The notes: generated by a model from the letters alone, not told the origin. Shown: positions 32,927 through 44,937, numbered from the stretch's first letter. The stretch is DNA of 64,000 nt from Macrosoma leucophasiata (GCA_036365455.1 JAWQUS010000008.1:15297501-15361500); one strand, 5' to 3'. Translations and numbers: made by a program.

Positions 32927-33096
32927 CTAGCGGTCCGCCCCGGCTTCGCCCGCGCTGCTCTGCTCCTATTAGTCATAGCGTAATGTAAGCTATCCTATCT
33001 CTCAAGTTGGATCGAACTGCACATGGTGTGCGAATTTTATTATAATCGGTTAAGTGGTTTAGACACATTGTGACACGAGATTTATATATATTAAGA
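32927..33096 (-). mobile_element. Short non-autonomous Helitron
   Basis: 170 bp: left edge A|CTAGCGGTCCGCCCCGGCTT, right edge ATATATATTAAGA|T. In reverse complement it starts TCTTAATATATATAAATCTC preceded by A and ends in a GC-rich hairpin and CTAG followed by T. Confidence 0.8.
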
Positions 33097-33838
33097 TATT
33101 CATTACTTATAAGTTTTTCGTACGCCAACGCTATTGTAGTAGGTAGATACCTAATAGAAACTATATTTTCAGCGTACGCTGTACACTTTTTTAAGTTCTC
33201 TAAGTAGGATTCTCGCGACAAGTGGATATTCAATTTCATAGGGTACTTGCATTTCTTCAGATTTCTTTCTCTCATTCATTTGATTCTCATCATATCTGCC
33301 TGCCCTTTAGTTTCTGTGACCGATTCCATATAAATACTTCTCTGCAACACAACTCCAAAAATCCTGAAGTTTTATAAAATAATATTTCCTATCTTCACCA
33401 TTTAATGTTTAACTCATAGAGAATACCATAATTCAAGAATGGCATACGTGGATAAATAAATAAACATACCAAGGAAGAAATAAAAACGGATAATTTCTTG
33501 ATGTGCCAGGGGCAATGTACGCAGACGTAGTGGTGTATCGAGGTAACCTGAATCGTTCGACTACTGGCTACACAGTGTTATAATAAACTTTAGGAGAAAG
33601 TAGCCGTCTAGGTAACTAACAGTTCCGAAATGATCATAAAATAATCAATAATGTGATTTAAAGAAAATAACACCCCCACAATTAATACAGTTGATCTTTA
33701 TTTCAAAGTGTTACTACTTGAGTATCAGTCAGAAATGTGGAGTGAGTATTATTGAATGGCTGGTCAGAAATATACTATTTTAATTTGCTGGGGGATCTTC
33801 GCTTTATGTGAAAGAGAGAAGATATGTCAGTATTTTTT
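33097..33838. other. Gene-less stretch
   Basis: AT-rich, no recognised feature. Confidence 0.5.
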
Positions 33839-34006
33839 TACTGGTGGTTGAGGTCCAGTGCCGGAGCTCGCGGGCGTAGGCACCACCGCATTGCCTAATT
33901 TACTTGCCGCTAAATGGTAGTGTTCAGCACTATCGTGTTCCGGTCAGGTGGTAATGTACGGCCCTGTAATTTCCGGCACAGAGGCATACCACCTTATTAC
34001 CACTGT
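33839..34006 (+). repeat. Family B partial copy
   Basis: TACTGGTGGTTGAGGTCCAG, ATTTACTTGCCGCTAAATGG and CGTGTTCCGGTCAGGTGGTA; ends at CATACCACCTTA. Confidence 0.75.
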
Positions 34007-34387
34007 ATTTATATATATACGTTTATTTATGTACGGTTAGTGCCTAAAATATAGTAGGCATCATTTAAGGTGAAACAAGTGGTGTTTGTGCCAAATCAGG
34101 TGGTGTTTGTCCAAAAAGCAGGTGGTGTTTATTCCAAAACAGGTGCCTAATTGGAAGTAGGTTGTTTACATTTTGAATCACACCTGCTAGCTATTGAAAA
34201 GATAACGACTCGAATGTTGTTTACGAAGTCGCGTAATTGGGGGTAGAAATAGATTTGTCAATGGTATAAATGGGCTTGTCAATGGTAAGAGGGGATCAGT
34301 TGAATTGTGGTCGTCACCGTGGAATGAAGTGCTGCTAGTGCTAGTTCAGTTATTAACAGTATCTTATATTGTATATATATATTGGGG

Positions 34388-34631
34388 GTTAAGACAAAAG
34401 TTCACATTAATGTTAAGTGATGACTGCAGCCTACAGACACCCACACAAAGACCAAAGGTCGAAAAAGCAGATGCGTTGCCACCCTTGAGACCTTAGTTGT
34501 TTTGTCTCAGTGATTAATTACGGAGCTATATATTACTATCTAACCAGATAGTGCTGAAGACTACCATTTAGCGGCAGATAGATTAGGTAATGCGGTGGTG
34601 CCTACGTCCTCGTGTCATTGGAATACTAACA
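34388..34631 (-). repeat. Family B copy
   Basis: TTAAGTGATGACTGCAGCCT, GATGCGTTGCCACCCTTGAG, ACTACCATTTAGCGGCAGAT and CGGTGGTGCCTACGTCCTCG. Confidence 0.75.
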
Positions 34632-35159
34632 GTAAAATTATGCGTTCATGTATTAATTTAATATCTACCTTTATGTTCGTTTGAAATCTGGGCGTATCGT
34701 TGGTATAATATATAGGTTCATTAGTAACATTTTTTTTTAATCGAATATAGAGAACGTGCAATTGGCAAATGATAACAGTGCATCTAAAAAAAACAGAGGT
34801 TTATAACGATAGTACTTTAGTTCGACGTTAATTTATATACCTATTTGCAAAATTCTAAAATATCTAGGTACTTATTATGATTACAAACATCTGAAATATA
34901 TTACAGAGCGAAATGTTTCCTGCAGATAAATTATGCTATGTGTAATATTTACAACTTACATAATATGTTTCTCATTGGGCAGCAAATAAGTAGGTAGGCA
35001 AAGAGAAATACTTTAAAAGTACGAGTATTAAGAATTAAATCAACTTTCACTTTTCGGGTCGTTGTTGCCATTTTTTTAATATTCATGCTTATCAGTCAAA
35101 ATATGCGTACTTATAATAATAATATGAAAATTAAAGTTTAATTATGAATGGGTATAAGT
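34632..35159. other. Gene-less stretch
   Basis: AT-rich, no recognised feature. Confidence 0.5.
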
Positions 35160-35260
35160 AATGTAACTTCACGCCTGTAATCTTAAGCAATGTAGATATG
35201 TAAATGCATGCATTCAAACATACACGCATCCACGCACCACGGTTTGGCGGGTTTTTGATA
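35160..35260 (-). repeat. Family A SINE 3' fragment
   Basis: GTAACTTCACGCCTGTAATC, ATGCATGCATTCAAACATAC, CACGCACCACGG. Only the tail of the SINE. Confidence 0.55.
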
Positions 35261-35312
35261 CTCCGAGAGTAGCTACCACTAGGAAAATAATAGAAAATTT
35301 AAAAAATCTAAA

Positions 35313-35613
35313 CTGCCTTTGTAGCCTAGTGGTAGCAGGCCACTAATAGTACGCTGAGATCCTGGGTTCGATACCCGGGTAGGGGGTTATCAGAGATAAT
35401 GGTGCAAAGTCCTTTATCTCGGTTCTATTGGAATTTTTCAATTTTTTGGAAATTTCCCAGTATCTCGAATTTTGGTAATGTGTCCGGCGATGTCAACAGG
35501 CTCGCCACTTGTTACATGGGCCAAAACGTAACCGGTGATTCGTGGGTGTTTACATGTATGCTTGAATGCATGCATTTACCTCTGCCCACCCCTTCGGGGA
35601 TTACAAGCGTGAA
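35313..35613 (+). mobile_element. Family A tRNA-headed SINE
   Basis: CTGCCTTTGTAGCCTAGTGG, GGGTTCGATACCCGGG, GATGTCAACAGGCTCGCCAC and CCCTTCGGGGATTACAAGCG. Immediately followed by a Family B copy. Confidence 0.8.
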
Positions 35614-35628
35614 TCTTATTTCTTTTTA

Positions 35629-35912
35629 CTGGTGGGAGAGCTCCAGTGACGGAGCTCGCGGGCATAGGCACCACCGCATTACCTAATTTACTTGCCGCTA
35701 AATGGTAGTGTTCAGCACTATCGTGTTCCGGTCAGGTGGTAATGTACGGCCCTGTAATTTCCGGCACCGAGGCATACCACCTTAGGCCTCAGGAGTGGTA
35801 ACGCATCTGCATTTTGACCTTGGTCTTTGTGTGGGTGTCTATAGGCTGCAGTCATCACTTAACATCAATATGAACTGCATGCTTGTTTGCAACATCGATT
35901 ACATAAAAAAAT
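35629..35912 (+). repeat. Family B interspersed repeat, full copy
   Basis: Starts ACTGGTGGGAGAGCTCCAGT, then ACCTAATTTACTTGCCGCTA, GTTCAGCACTATCGTGTTCC, TAATGTACGGCCCTGTAATT, AGGAGTGGTAACGCATCTGC and TATAGGCTGCAGTCATCACT; ends in ATTACATAAAAAA. No tRNA-like boxes or reading frame, so class unknown. Confidence 0.8.
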
Positions 35913-35919
35913 ATCTATC

Positions 35920-35995
35920 TGTGGATCGAACCCAGAACCTCAGAGTATTAGTAATGGCCGGTTACCTAGACTAGTTAGACTACTGAGGCAGATAT
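35920..35995 (-). repeat. Family A SINE head fragment
   Basis: TGGATCGAACCCAGAACCTC (complement of a B-box) and ACTACTGAGGCAG. Confidence 0.6.
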
Positions 35996-36251
35996 AGTAA
36001 GTTTCTCGAGAGACCGCTTTATAATACCTACTGGCCGAACTTAGGCACGCTCACTGCATGTCCACTGCTGTGTTCCTAGTGCTTACACCGTGATTTAATT
36101 TTATTATGTAGCAATGGCTGCCACCAATGAGTAACATATAACATCATTGGCTGCCACATACGTCATACTCGTGAACGGATGCTGTTGTGGTTTGCGGATG
36201 TTATCTTCTATACCGTGATAAGTAAGTATAAACATGTGTGTTTATGTGAAC

Positions 36252-36300
36252 TAGCTGACCCGGCAAACTTCGTATTGCCTCAGAATGAAATAATGTGTCA
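36252..36300 (-). mobile_element. Helitron 3' end fragment
   Basis: A|CTAGCTGACCCGGCAAACTT and TTGCCTCAGAATGAAATAAT match the start of 28340-28594; the rest is lost. Confidence 0.6.
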
Positions 36301-37296
36301 AAGGGGCAACAGTGCTAAAAGGACAAATCGAAAGTATTAAAAAAATTGCCCATTCTTTGCTTTTTTTGTAGGCAATGATGATTGAAATGTGTGTAAACGC
36401 TCCGTAAAATAAAGGCGCGGGCCCACTGCAACGCGCGGAGAGGCTACGCAGCTTCGCTTTATATGAAATTGTATGTGGTAGTGTCCAGTGTAACCCACGA
36501 AGAGACTACATATGAATCGACGTCATTGATACAGCCGTGGCTAATTGGCAGCCTTTTTTACTCATCATACATCAGAAAACAGGCAACGTCATGAAATTGA
36601 CTCTATCGCTTTTATTAAAATTGACTACACACTCGGCGAACAAGATACCTCCCGATGAAAATGCAGCGTAAAGACATTCTTAGGTGCCGTTTCCATTCAA
36701 TTTAATTCAACACGTGTGTGAACTTTGTCTTACACAGAGTATTATGTGAAACTATTTCGAAAATTACAATGTGTTGATAGATATTAGAAAATATTAAATT
36801 AAAAAGCCACAAATGAGGTTTTTATACCTAATGTGGTAAAGGTTAAGTTATCGAGACAAAATTGTTAGAAACATATCATAGCCAATTGTATTAATTGTAA
36901 ATATAAATAAATAAAATAAAAATTAAATTAAATCAATAAAAATTATATTTAAAAGTAAAATGATAAAAATAAATTCCATAAATATGGTAGGTATACACAG
37001 ACCAACTAAAGGAGCGTACAATGTAAAAATAATTATGTTAGTATCAGTAGAGCGAACTATAACAATAAATCACGGCATAGGAATTATAGGTACCACCGGA
37101 ATCCTAGAGATGATTGATGTATATGTGGCTGAACAACCGGATGCTACATTGATGTCATAGCATGCGCCCTGTTAAGGAGTGTACATACCCCTTAACAGTG
37201 GGCATCATATTCTGTGTATAATTATACAATTTATATTATACTTTTGTACAATAATTATTATAGTGAATGAACTGGAGTGAAGTAAAACGGTTGTAA
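36301..37296. other. Gene-less stretch
   Basis: AT-rich. A stem-loop (GCCCTGTTAAGG mirrored by CCTTAACAGTGGGC) lies at 37165-37202. A 66-codon open frame at 36960 is low-complexity and not convincing. Confidence 0.45.
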
Positions 37297-38001
37297 TGTT
37301 CTTAGGTTTTCGCGAGCTACACTCATTGAAATAAAACTAGTTTTCGGATTTATCTCGCGCTTATTAAACTAAAATGATTGTTTAAAATCGAACCCGACGT
37401 TTCGGTCGCTTTTCAGAATTAAAGAACATATTGCTGATGTCAAACACCGTAGAACCGGGGAGGTCTGCAGTCTGTGATCACATAGCGGACAAACCAACTC
37501 ATTATATTCGGTTTGACAAAACTCGAATACTTGCCTCAGAACACAGAATTCCAAGAATGGTTCGCGAGGCTTATGATTTAAAAAAAAAAACATCCAAACA
37601 TCAATAGAGAAGATGGTTGGCGATTGTCACCAACATGGGACCCAATACTCACTAGAATTAAAGCCGAACCGCAACAGTCTGTAAGACCTCAAGATACCTA
37701 CCTACAATTAGTAACTTTTGTGTTAATCAAGACGTTTGCGAAATAGATGGAGGTTAAAATGTAGGTACTTACCTTTGTTATGTCTCAAGGCTGTGTAGCT
37801 TGTAGCAAATAAAGCAGTTTCAGTTTCAAGTTTTTCAGTTAGAGGTAGCTGCGCATAATAATTTTTCAAACTGCTGTCACAAATGTTACCTCTATCTGCC
37901 CGAGACCACGGAAGCTGTAAAGCGACCGAAACGTCTGGTTCGATTTTAAATAATCATTTTAGTTTAATATACGCGAAATAATTCCGAAAACTAGTTTATA
38001 G
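37297..38001 (+). mobile_element. Penelope-like element, copy 2
   Basis: Same architecture as 30376-30923: left end TGTTCTTAGGTTTTCGCGAG, inverted arms (CTAGTTTTCGGATTTATCTC and its mirror near 37970-37997), and a degraded GIY-YIG-distal coding part. Across frames it reads KEHIADVKHR, HIADKPTHYIRFDK, RIPRMVREA and NREDGWRLSPTWDPIL. It carries more of the domain than copy 1, with frameshifts and an A-run expansion near 37580. Both arms contain GCGACCGAAACGTC. Confidence 0.75.
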
Positions 38002-38439
38002 GATCCCCAACCCCGTACATGATGTAGCAACGATAGTCGCCACTACTAATGTGATTTTAGCCTGTTTTGAGAGAACGAGCGGCATATCAAGAATTTCAAG
38101 ACGTATTCGCTTGTTTCGTAGAGCCACGGTAATGTTATCTAGCAGTATTGTGATTCGGCCCTGTCCTTGAATTAACGTTCGTATGTAAACACGCGCTAGG
38201 GCTGCCCGTCGTACGTAGAATTATGCACGATGCCCATTTGTATGAAGATAGAATACTGTAGGTAAGTACATACAGTAAAATTACCGTGGTAGAGCGCACC
38301 GCAGTCAGTTTGTCCGACCGCACCAAATCCGATCATCTGTTTAATTTAAGTTTACACTATCATTTCGCAGTAGGTGCCATAGATTAGTAGTGCATGTCAC
38401 ATCACTGAACAAAATGTCAGGAAATAACAAAAGGCTTAC
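38002..38439. other. Gene-less stretch
   Basis: No recognised feature. Confidence 0.45.
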
Positions 38440-38990
38440 AGTACCCAGCAAGAAATATTGCATATCGAGCCTAAGAAAGAGACAATCGGCTAGTTTCGAC
38501 TTTGTAGAGCGTTATCTCTGCTGCACACTGTCTACGTAAGCACTGATAGTGCGGTATTGGTCAACTGGATCAAAATGGTCATAGAGCAACGCAGGCCACC
38601 GGCCGCCGCGGCGCACCGGAGTAGCCATAGCGTTTATTACCGATGCAAAACAGTCTGTCATTTTTTGCGGGGGGAATTACGTGTGATACACACACACTAC
38701 AAAGATCGTCTATTACTACGAAACTCACACCTTGACTTTAACAAAATACAGAAACAATTGCACGCACACATTTAAACTCCTAGGCGACAGGCATAGGCCC
38801 ACTTGGGCTTGTACTTTGACAGAGGGGAAAGCCTGCATATGGCTACTCCCCTCCGGTCGGCCGCGACCGGTGGTGCGTGTTGCTCTATGAAAATGGTCGA
38901 CAAGGAAGGCTTATTGGTCTGTTTGGTCGACAAATGTCACATAGGTAAGGTGCGAAAAAGATAACGCTCTATGAACCCGAAATATGTCGA
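38440..38990 (+). repeat. Family F interspersed repeat, split by a hAT MITE
   Basis: GAGACAATCGGCTAGTTTCG, GAGCGTTATCTCTGCTGCAC, then beyond the insertion GTCGACAAATGTCACATAGG and AAGATAACGCTCTATG. Matches 14410-14600 and 56370-56535 in inverse orientation. Class unknown. Confidence 0.65.
38580..38889. mobile_element. hAT-type MITE with perfect 8 bp target duplication
   Basis: 310 bp, ends CATAGAGCAAC...GTTGCTCTATG, flanked by AAAATGGT at 38572-38579 and 38890-38897. Subterminal GC-rich arms (CCACCGGCCGCCGCGGCGCA and its partial mirror) lie inside. The 8 bp duplication and CA..TG ends point to hAT. No transposase. Confidence 0.85.
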
Positions 38991-41478
38991 AGTCTCCTTA
39001 CAAAGGTCGATGAGCAATACTTCTCGTTGGATACTTTACCAATTTTTACTGCTCTTCTTACACAGACGTGAAAATTACAGGCCATATTATATTATTATGA
39101 TCACTTGATGATGGAAATGATGGGTATAATCATAAAATACTTATGTTCATATGGCGAAATAGGTAAATAGTGTATATATAATGTATATATATAATATTAC
39201 TTTTATAACAATTGTACTTCTAATTGTTATATCATCGTGTTTTGGTCATACATCGGTGAACTTGTGAAGATGGTTGCAATTTTAAAATGTAATTGGGTAT
39301 AAGTATATGTAATTGAGGATAAGTAATATCTTTGAAAGTATTTTGAAATTAGTAGTATGTAACAAACAAAGGCACGAGTGATCTTATAAAGGATCCATTT
39401 TTTATTTTTAAGGTTTTTTAAATTTGAAACCATAAAAAAATATATGGACAGTTTTGCGAAAATAGAACACACGCATAATATATATAATTAATATCACCAA
39501 ATACCGGTAAGGCATAGGTTTGAGACGGATCAATATTTGCAAATGGTGAGCGTACTTACAAAGAACTGATACCCGTGTGTTTGCACGTGGTTTGCAGCAC
39601 GTCTGCATGTCCGGTAAAGATTGCAAAATGGTCGTAATCATTATAAACTCAGACTGGAGGTTCCTTTAGTCTGAGATTATAACACATTTGTAATTTGTAA
39701 TAGTATGTTACTTCACGCGTAGGTATAGGTATTACTATGGGGAAGAGATAAATACCAGTTTCAAAAAATAACGTAGTATTAAGTTAAAGTTAAATATAAA
39801 GTTATACCAGGTTAATGAGAAAGAGCTTACAGATTATTTAGATTAGATAATTACTTATTACTTATATTCCCTCAATGTGTAGGCCAGCGTTAACCCAGTC
39901 CAGTTAGTGTAGTTTAGTTAACAAGTTAATTAGATTAGACAAAGTAGGTATATGAGGAACTGTAACTGTTTATTGTTTACGTAAAAAACAGTATATTTAT
40001 GGAATACTTGTGTCCTGACCCCGGCTTTTCACTATGAATTACAATGAAAATTCCGTGTCCCCCATGGCAGCGGGCATGGGGGACACGGGTGCACATTATT
40101 TGGTATTAAAGTTTTAATGAAAGAAATGGTTACTGTAGGTCAACCGCAACAGTCAGAGATATGCAATTGCGAAGATTGCTTGATTTTAAAAGAACTGTTT
40201 TTTTGTATGTACCAAGATACCTACATCATTTTTATGTATCTTTTATGGCTTAGGTTACGTAATTCATGAAACCTTTTTTTTGCATTCTGTTTTTATTTAA
40301 ATATACGAAACTGTAATTTGAATGTTTTGTAGGCATGCAATGATTTTGGAATAGATTGTGAATATGTGGTATATGATGGTGAAAACCGCCATAAAATCCG
40401 TCGCGTGGTTTACGAGGAATTAGCCCAAAGGGGTCGTTCAAGTATTACGTAAGCAGGTTTATTACAATTCTTTACCCCCCCATCCCCCTTGTCAGCAAAA
40501 GTAAGCAAAGCTCTTACCCCCTCCACCCATGTTTACGTAAACATTTTTCAATTAATGTATTGTTTTTTTTAATATTATAATAAAAAAAATAAGAAAATAG
40601 ATTTAGGATAGAGATTAGATTTTACTGTAACCGTAATAAGTTAATAACTACCGATGACGTAATCATCATCTAGACTCCCCTACTCCCCATGTCATCCAAA
40701 ATAAGCAGAGCAAAGACCCCCCCGCCCCCCCATAAGGCTCACGTAATAATTGAACGGCCCCAAATACAGACAGACAAATAGAAGCGGAGAGTCTTCCTTT
40801 TATACTACGTGCTGATGATATTGGTGAAGTAGGTATATAGCCAAAATGTTTGCGCCAGATCTAGTTACATTTTTTTTGAAATGACCCACCCACCACTAAA
40901 CTGGAACATGAACAAATAATATCTAGCTAAGTATTTTATTATATTATTATCAGTAATGGTTTAAGTTTGTATTGGGTACGATGGGGTTGACATGTCGTTA
41001 GACAAAACCCCTTTAAAAAAATAGAATAAAAAAAAAAAAATACTAAATCGGCACACTAGTGATGGAGCGGCCTACGTTTTAGAGTTTCATCACTAGAGTT
41101 CTACCAACAAGTATTTTTATTGTATATTTGTATTGTATAAAATGGCAATTAAGTGATTATAAGTTAATTTTTCTTTCAACTATTTAGCCTCCGATGCAAT
41201 TCTTTGCTATAAATAAAGTGTCTGATAAAATCAATAAAGTGTTTTTTTATCGAGTTCAAAAAGGAGGCGGCCACGTGTTTTTCAGAACACAGCCTAAATT
41301 GCAAGATGTGGTGTCAGTTCAGTGTTCAGTGTACTGCGAAGCCGTTCTTATATAGGTATTTGAATATTACTGGTTACTGTTTAAAAGGGAACGTTGTTCT
41401 ATATACCTACTAGATGGATACACGATTATAAATTTGTAAAATAACTTTCTTTTCATACTAAAACATAGTGCCGATAAC
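38991..41478. other. Gene-less stretch
   Basis: AT-rich. A scrap of the 49008-49640 family (GCACGAGTGATCTTATAAAG) is at about 39372, a C-rich run at about 40475-40740, and a Family B end near 41058-41110. Nothing coding. Confidence 0.45.
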
Positions 41479-41695
41479 AATTGGACGACCCGGTGCAGCG
41501 GTGTGAGACGACCGTTTGATTCAAAAGGTCGCGGGTTCAATCCCCGCATCGGGACAAATAATTGTATGGCCTAATAATATTTGTTTTGGGTCTGGGCACA
41601 GTAGATAGATCTACTGTGGCCTGGGTGTCTGTGTATGTGTAGTGAGTGTACAACGGTACGGTACCCACGATACAGGTTTATACCTAGTGTGGGGC
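41479..41695 (+). mobile_element. Family D tRNA-headed SINE
   Basis: Head GGACGACCCGGTGCAGCGGT, then GTCGCGGGTTCAATCCCCGC (B-box), GTATGGCCTAATAATATTTG, GTGTCTGTGTATGTGTAGTG and TATACCTAGTGTGGGG. The tRNA-like part does not fold into a full cloverleaf by eye. Confidence 0.75.
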
Positions 41696-41827
41696 TTTGA
41701 ATTTTCCGTTTCTCCGTATCGATGAAACCTTTCAATGTCAATCGATAAATTATAGTGACAGGTTGTTCACGTCATCCATCCACTGAGATTACCTGACCTC
41801 GAATGCTCAAATGCTCACAGTATGAAA

Positions 41828-41847
41828 TGACGTCAGATATGACGTCA
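41828..41847. promoter_or_regulatory. Two CRE palindromes 12 bp apart
   Basis: TGACGTCA at 41828-41835 and again at 41840-41847, about one helical turn apart, in a stretch with no assigned gene. CREB/ATF-type binding is the standard reading of this word; function here is unknown. Confidence 0.35.
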
Positions 41848-43193
41848 TATACTTCCATATGACACGTGCGGCAGTTTAATGTCGGTCTATATCGGAACGA
41901 AATTCTCCCCTTAATTTAAAGTGAATCTTTTGTGAAAACAACGGATTTTAATAATCTATTGTTTTTGCAATTCGTTCCTATTAATAAAGGCTGTGTGTTT
42001 GATTTCGCAAATTACCTATCTACAATTAGGTTTTTGTTTTCATTAATGTAGGAAGGTACACACTATTGCATTCAGGCCTGTTCTCACAAATTATTGCGAG
42101 AGATGTAGGTCACTTACTCTAATACATCTATTCTGTGGGAAAGGTTACCAGCTAAAATATAATCATTTTAGGGTTTCGCATTTGAAAAAGAAAAACCAGC
42201 CACGTACGAGTGCAATTCACCATTCCCAATCTCTCTCTCATATCTCAAAAATGAAGTACCTACTGTACCTAAAACTTTGAAATAAATAGAAAACAGTTGT
42301 TCACACGTGATTACAGTAAAACATAATATAATTACGTAGGTAGGGAATAAGAAATTGTTCTATTGTATGGAATCCTCTGCCCATGAATCAATCAATCTCT
42401 GCCAATTGCGCTTGTCTTACATTATTTGTTTTCTAATTGTAAGTTTTGGACAGACCCCCTGAACCATGACTTCAAATCGCAATTGATCGGCTTTTGTTCA
42501 TTTGCCTTAGTCCAATAAGCGATAACCATCAGCATTGCCATAATACGTCTACTTTTACGTAAAAAGGCTCAAAAATTGCATCACCGACGAGACTGCCGAC
42601 CGGCATAATGGCATTCAATTTTGCTGCGTTTAATATTATTATAACTATCATACTACTACTACTGTAGTTACCAAAATGTAAAATACTGAATCTATATTTT
42701 AAAAAATCTATTTCTGTTCGTTAGTCGTAAAACACGAGAACGGCTCTGCCGATTTGGTTAAGTTTGGAACTGGGCATCTGACGCGCGATCGCGTTCTTAA
42801 TTTATTTAAGAATAAGTGATGTTGGTGATACCGAGTAAAAATGGCTTTTATGCTATTAAATAACAATAGTTTCTTAATTGAAAACAAGTCAAATTATTTT
42901 TTTATTCCGCTTTATCCATTAAATATAGATAAGAATCATTTCGATAAATTAAACTTTCGATTTAAGATACCGCACTCAAATCGGTCGACTAGTTTAAAAG
43001 CTACGATGCTACAGACAGACACACAGTTAAACTAATCCATATATACACACACGTTAAAATTATACCTAATACCCTCATTCTAAATAATTAGTCGGGGGTT
43101 TTACCATTATGTAGGTACCATTGGCAGGGTTGTATTGGAATGGTTCAGAATGGCCTCACACGCCCGGGCCTGACTGGGGGACGGGCCCGGAGT
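41848..43193. other. Gene-less stretch with repeat scraps
   Basis: A Helitron-like scrap (CTGTTCGTTAGTCGTAAAAC) is at about 42714 and a LINE-like tail (AGCTACGATGCTACAGACAG) at about 43000. No gene seen. Confidence 0.45.
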
Positions 43194-43547
43194 CTAAGGG
43201 CTAGATTCACAGACAAAACACACACTACGACTTTACTTTGCACTTTGAGTCAAACTTTCAATGATTACCTTTTTTGTTTCAAAGACGTGTTAATCTATTA
43301 TTTTACTCTACGACTTTACTTTGAGTGCGAGTAGAATTTTCAACGTCTTTTTGTTTTTTTTTTCAACAAAACTTGTTTCACAAATAATTTTAACTCATAT
43401 TTTACTTTATTTATTTTTTAGTGAGTAAGGATGTCCTTCCCAAAGTGAAGTAAATGTTCTGACACATCTGTGAAATGAAATCATCGTTGAAACTTCGACT
43501 CCAAGTAAAAGTAAAGTCGTAGTGTGGTCTGTGAATAGAATCCCTTA
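43194..43547. mobile_element. MITE with ~45 bp terminal inverted repeats
   Basis: Left TAAGGGCTAGATTCACAGAC then CACACTACGACTTTACTTT; right AAAGTAAAGTCGTAGTGTGG then CTGTGAATAGAATCCCTTA. Ends in TA on both sides, consistent with a TA target. A second CTACGACTTTACTTTGAGTG lies inside at about 43310. No coding capacity. Confidence 0.75.
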
Positions 43548-44651
43548 TACTAGACTAGCCTAAGACAGATACCTACTTGCTCTTATTGGAGCCAGACCCG
43601 TAGGAAACCCGAACCGGCTGGGCCGGCTGACAAAACCTCCCTTGGTAACTGGCGCACAAAACGTGATACGTAATTAATTCGCCTTTGTATATTTTTAATT
43701 ATGTATGAAAATATATGTAGAGCCAACTTCTAGTAGAGACGCGAGGAACATTCAATTTGAAAGTTAATTAGAAAAAAAATAAATGAAAGAGCATAACATT
43801 CATATATTTCGAAATATGTATCCGATGTATCTTAGATTATGACAGAATATGGAAATAACAAGATTTCAAAACATATTTTTAAGCTATGCCGTCTCTCTTA
43901 TGCCATTAATCCTACTAGTATAGATGTGAAAGTACGTATGTATGTTGTATGTCTGTTACTTAATGATAATAATTACTTATATCAATTTGATTGAAATCGC
44001 GCATATTAGACCATAACTTAAAAAATATTTACGTAACTTTACGTCTGTAGTTATTGTTATTATAACCGGAGGTTTATGTATTCATTCATACATGCATGCA
44101 ATCATGCAATCATTCACACATACATGTCATTTAAGTTTTTTAAGACTTATCTCAAAAGGAAAACATGGAACGCTTAAAAGATCACTCGTGCTTCTATCAG
44201 TCTGACTATCTGCTTATTACAGTCAATTTAGCTAGGTACCTACTACTGAGTACAGAGTAATTTAATGTTTGGCTACTTGGCCGATTGAGTTGAGATTTGT
44301 TATACTTACATAATGATGTAAACTCAAGATGAAAACGCGGATGTGTATTGTAAATAAACAATTACACACATACGAGTAGGTATAGATAAGTTTTATAAAC
44401 TAACAAAACCAAAGATTTCGTTATGGGCCAAATATGGAGGAAAAATTTAAAAAACCAGTATATTATGTGAAATATCAAAGAAAAAATCTTGTTGTGATAT
44501 TTTACGAATTTTAAAGTAGTTTTAAAATTATTTAGCCCTTGTTGCCAGTTATGAGGATAAAATCTTTTTATTAGAGCCGTAAATTATGGAGTCGTATAGG
44601 TACCACTAGTGGAAGAGTATTCTTCTGCTTATGCAGTTAATCAACTATTTT
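43548..44651. other. Gene-less stretch
   Basis: AT-rich; a Family A tail scrap lies at about 44030-44125. Nothing coding. Confidence 0.45.
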
Positions 44652-44937
44652 ACTGGTGGTAGAGTTCCAGTGACGGAGCTCGCGGGCGTAGGAACCACCG
44701 CATTACCTAATATACTTGCCGCTAAATGGTAGTGTTTTGCACAATCGAGTTCCGGTCAGGTGGTAATGTACGGCCCTGTAATTACCGGCACAGAGGCATA
44801 ACACCTTAGGCCTCAGGAGTGGTAACGCATCTGCATTTTAACCTTAGTCTTTGTGTGGGTGTCTATAGGCTGCAGTCATCACTTAACATCAATGTGAACT
44901 GCATGCTTGTTTGCCACCTCAATAACATAAAAAAAAA
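44652..44937 (+). repeat. Family B interspersed repeat, full copy
   Basis: Starts ACTGGTGGTAGAGTTCCAGT and ends TGCCACCTCAATAACATAAA. Colinear with 35629-35912. Confidence 0.8.

Noticed and set aside
35399..35686. 95-codon plus-strand frame
   Set aside because: Runs from a Family A SINE into a Family B repeat; no protein family resemblance.
41485..41560. Possible tRNA gene (plus strand)
   Set aside because: B-box-like text only; no full cloverleaf by eye, and the downstream body repeats at 21183-21360 and 24583-24790.
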